From a bacterium (lineage in GTDB: Bacteria; Margulisbacteria; Marinamargulisbacteria; SXXA01), in contig RHAI01000014.1 in the NCBI GenBank assembly GCA_010028705.1, forward strand, positions 1 to 34,295: a stretch of 34,295 nucleotides of DNA. Reading direction: 5' to 3'. Positions 32,291 to 34,295 of the stretch are shown one piece after another. A model generated the notes under the pieces. The model was not told the DNA's origin. It made no database searches and was given only the letters and a program-made list of their open reading frames with translations. The translations under genes and the position numbers were made by a program. Every line of letters begins with the position of its first letter. Position 1 is the stretch's first letter.

Positions 32291-33864
32291 GCCGTTTGTT
32301 AACCGAATTAGAGCGACGTCGTACCTTTGGGATTATTAGCCACCCTGATGCAGGAAAAACGACACTGACTGAAAAATTGTTGTTGTTTGGGGGAGCAATA
32401 CAGGTGGCAGGAGCCGTAAAGGCAAAAAAAGCGTCTCGTCATGCGACATCGGATTTTATGGAAATCGAGCGTCAACGGGGGATCTCGGTAGCCACTTCGG
32501 TGATGGGATTTGAATACAATGGAATCAAAATTAATTTGTTGGATACTCCCGGCCACCAAGACTTTTGTGAAGACACGTATCGGACCTTAACAGCTGTCGA
32601 TAGTGCCTTAATGGTGATTGATTCATCCAAGGGGGTGGAATCTCAAACCTATAAGTTGCTCGAGGTGTGTCGGATGAGGCATTCTCCGATTATGACCTTC
32701 ATCAACAAAATGGACCGTGATGGCAAGCCCCCGATTGAGCTATTAGATGAAATTGAGGATCGGTTGAATATGGTCGTTTGCCCAATGAGTTGGCCGATTG
32801 GCAGTGGTAAATTATTTAAAGGCGTTTATAGTTTAGTTGAAAATCGGCTCGTATTATTTAAAGCTCATGGAAAGCAAGATGGGCCGGATTCTGTAATTAT
32901 TGAATCGATCGATGATCCCCGATTGGACGAACTAGTGGGTACGGTTGATGCCAAGCAGCTTCGTGATGATGTTATGCTAGTGACCGGTGTGTATCCGCCA
33001 TTTGACCTGATGCGGTATTTGTCAGGCGAAATTACCCCGGTTTTTTTTGGAAGTGCACTGAATAATTTTGGCGTTCGTGAAATTTTGGACTTTTTTGTGG
33101 CCCATGCGCCTGGGCCGAAACTTAGAGAATCAACGACCCGAGATGTGAGACCGATCGAGGAGAAATTTAGCGGATTTGTCTTTAAGATTCATGCCAATAT
33201 TGATCCTAAGCATCGTGATCGCATTGCATTTCTACGTATTGTTTCTGGAGTATTTGAACGGAGCAAGCGGTTCTTACACGTGCCGTCGGGGCGGTTAATT
33301 AAATGTAATAATCCGACCGCGTTTATGGCCCAGGATAAGTCGATTATCGACGAGGCGTTTCCCGGAGATATTATTGGATTACATGACACAGGGACCTTTA
33401 AAATTGGGGATACATTGACTGAAGGTGAAGTCTTTTCATTCAAAGGTATTCCTAGCTTTTCTCCTGAAATGTTTCGATATTGTGTTAATTTAAACCCGTT
33501 GAAAACGAAACAGCTGCATAAGGGATTGGAACAACTTTGTGAAGAGGGGGTTGCTCAATTGTTTACGATGCTGGACGGCCGAAAAATTGTGGGCACCGTC
33601 GGTGCACTTCAATTTGAAGTCATTCAATATCGCCTTGACAATGAATATGGCGCCCAATCGCGATTTGATGCACTGGATTTTGTGAAAGCGTGTTGGATTC
33701 GGTCCGAGAATACCACGAAACTTGCCGATTTTGTTCGCTATCGCCAGTCTCAGGTTGCTCAAGATAAAGACGGTCAGTATGTCTATCTTGCCCAGACTCG
33801 TTGGAGCCTGGATCGAGAGGTAAAAGAAAATCCTGAAATCGAGTTTTTGACCACCTCCGAATAA
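32287..33864 (+). CDS. prfC: Peptide chain release factor 3
   Basis: The GTPase that recycles RF1 and RF2 after termination; 525 residues, the standard length. Motifs: G1 HPDAGKTT (19-26), switch I region ERQRGISVATS, G3 DTPGH (86-90), G4 NKMD (140-143). The RF3-specific C-terminal segment DEAFPGDIIGLHDTGTFKIGDTL and VGALQFEVIQYRLDNEYG are present, which separates it from EF-G. ATG overlaps the phosphatase stop. Last protein gene before the RNase P RNA. Confidence 0.97.
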   Translation: MSRLLTELERRRTFGIISHPDAGKTTLTEKLLLFGGAIQVAGAVKAKKASRHATSDFMEIERQRGISVATSVMGFEYNGIKINLLDTPGHQDFCEDTYRTLTAVDSALMVIDSSKGVESQTYKLLEVCRMRHSPIMTFINKMDRDGKPPIELLDEIEDRLNMVVCPMSWPIGSGKLFKGVYSLVENRLVLFKAHGKQDGPDSVIIESIDDPRLDELVGTVDAKQLRDDVMLVTGVYPPFDLMRYLSGEITPVFFGSALNNFGVREILDFFVAHAPGPKLRESTTRDVRPIEEKFSGFVFKIHANIDPKHRDRIAFLRIVSGVFERSKRFLHVPSGRLIKCNNPTAFMAQDKSIIDEAFPGDIIGLHDTGTFKIGDTLTEGEVFSFKGIPSFSPEMFRYCVNLNPLKTKQLHKGLEQLCEEGVAQLFTMLDGRKIVGTVGALQFEVIQYRLDNEYGAQSRFDALDFVKACWIRSENTTKLADFVRYRQSQVAQDKDGQYVYLAQTRWSLDREVKENPEIEFLTTSE

Positions 33865-33926
33865 TCCTGATGATGGTTTTGTTGGGATCAGTAGCACCCT
33901 TGTCCAATTCAGGTTACACTAATTGG

Positions 33927-34262
33927 GTCGCAGGTGAACAACCGCTGGCGGTAACGCCGGAGGAAAGTCCGGGCTCCACAGGGCAAGATGCCTCCTAACG
34001 GGAGGACGGGGTAATACCCGATGGAAAGTGCCACAGAAAAGATACCGCCATCTTCGGATGGTAAGGGTGAAAAAGTGAGGTAAGAGCTCACTAAGTTCTC
34101 GGCAACGATGAACTTCGGAAAACCCCATCTGGAGCAAGATCAAATAGGAGGAGAGAAACGGCCCGTTTCGCGTGTATTCTCGGGTTGATCGCTGGAGCTA
34201 GTTTGTGAAAATTAGCCGAGACAAATGGTTGTTGTAACAGAACCCGGCTTACGGCCTGCGAC
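33927..34262 (+). ncRNA. rnpB: RNase P RNA, bacterial class A
   Basis: The catalytic RNA that matures tRNA 5' ends. The universal segments are present in order: GGAGGAAAGTCCGGGCTCC (33959-33977), AAGATGCC, GGTAAGGGTGAAA, GAGGTAAGAGCTCAC, GAGCAAGATCAAATAGG and, near the end, ACAGAACCCGGCTTAC. The ends are fixed by helix P1: GTCGCAGG (33927-33934) pairs exactly with CCTGCGAC (34255-34262). The layout with a P12-like hairpin before the TAAGGGTGAAA segment is class A. Upstream only a weak -10-like TACACT (33915-33920) is visible, without a good -35. Confidence 0.97.
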
Positions 34263-34280
34263 GATCTCAGACTATCGCGG

Positions 34281-34295
34281 CCCTACATTGTAGGG
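34281..34295 (+). terminator. Hairpin at the contig edge, probable rnpB terminator
   Basis: CCCTAC and GTAGGG form a 6-bp perfect stem with a 3-base loop, 18 bases past P1 of rnpB. The window ends on the last base of the stem, so the expected T tract cannot be seen. Confidence 0.55.

Overview
The window is a compact stretch of a Gram-negative (diderm) bacterial chromosome of intermediate GC by eye. It is one end of an assembled contig, because bases 2-34 are an untrimmed Nextera/Tn5 sequencing adapter that cuts into the first gene. Signs of an outer membrane are four signal-peptide proteins of beta-barrel or LolA type, a lipoprotein, a periplasmic lytic transglycosylase and a periplasmic diheme cytochrome c. 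I cannot place the phylum. FbaB resembles the E. coli enzyme and IspG is of the long proteobacterial form, but ribosomal protein L28 is a short four-cysteine form unlike that of gammaproteobacteria. Genes are tightly packed with many ATGA or GTGA stop/start overlaps. No tRNA, rRNA operon, CRISPR array, prophage or intact insertion sequence was seen.

Layout. (1) 35-1238: 5'-truncated metY, converging on a 1700-residue cytosolic orphan protein gene (1281-6383, minus), with a strong hairpin between them. (2) 6645-7882: two tandem, clearly duplicated small outer-membrane beta-barrel genes, each followed by a copy of the same terminator block. (3) 8102-9498: a 49-residue membrane protein gene coupled to ispG. 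(4) 9495-10377: a small orphan gene and the only long gene-poor stretch, which holds hairpins, a possible insertion-sequence remnant and an orphan promoter. (5) 10378-11885 (minus): fbaB followed by an A-type Fe-S carrier gene. (6) 12066-17087: a coupled plus-strand operon polA, 75-residue orphan, DUF420 membrane protein, lytic transglycosylase, TsdA-like diheme cytochrome. (7) 25512-17200 (minus): an eight-gene coupled operon: lipoprotein, terC, rsgA, then an ABC ATPase, two FtsX-type permeases, a LolA-like periplasmic protein and an outer-membrane barrel. (8) 25607 to the end (plus): comF, a strikingly short mfd, a 4-TM protein, an alpha/beta hydrolase, aspS, rpmB, a HAD phosphatase, prfC and the RNase P RNA, with a probable terminator hairpin at the last base.

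How the genes fit together. The five distal genes of the minus operon look like a complete trans-envelope export route for a lipid or lipoprotein: cytoplasmic ATPase, inner-membrane permease pair, periplasmic carrier, outer-membrane barrel. The polA operon carries an envelope/respiration group whose cytochrome has methionine where TsdA enzymes have the catalytic heme's cysteine ligand. The last block is mainly translation and repair housekeeping.

The most unusual items are the 1700-residue orphan, the short Mfd that joins the UvrA-binding domain almost directly to the RNA-polymerase-binding domain and lacks most of the C-terminal domain, the substituted TsdA-like cytochrome, and the LolA/ABC/barrel set. 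All family assignments come from reading motifs by eye; no database search was possible.
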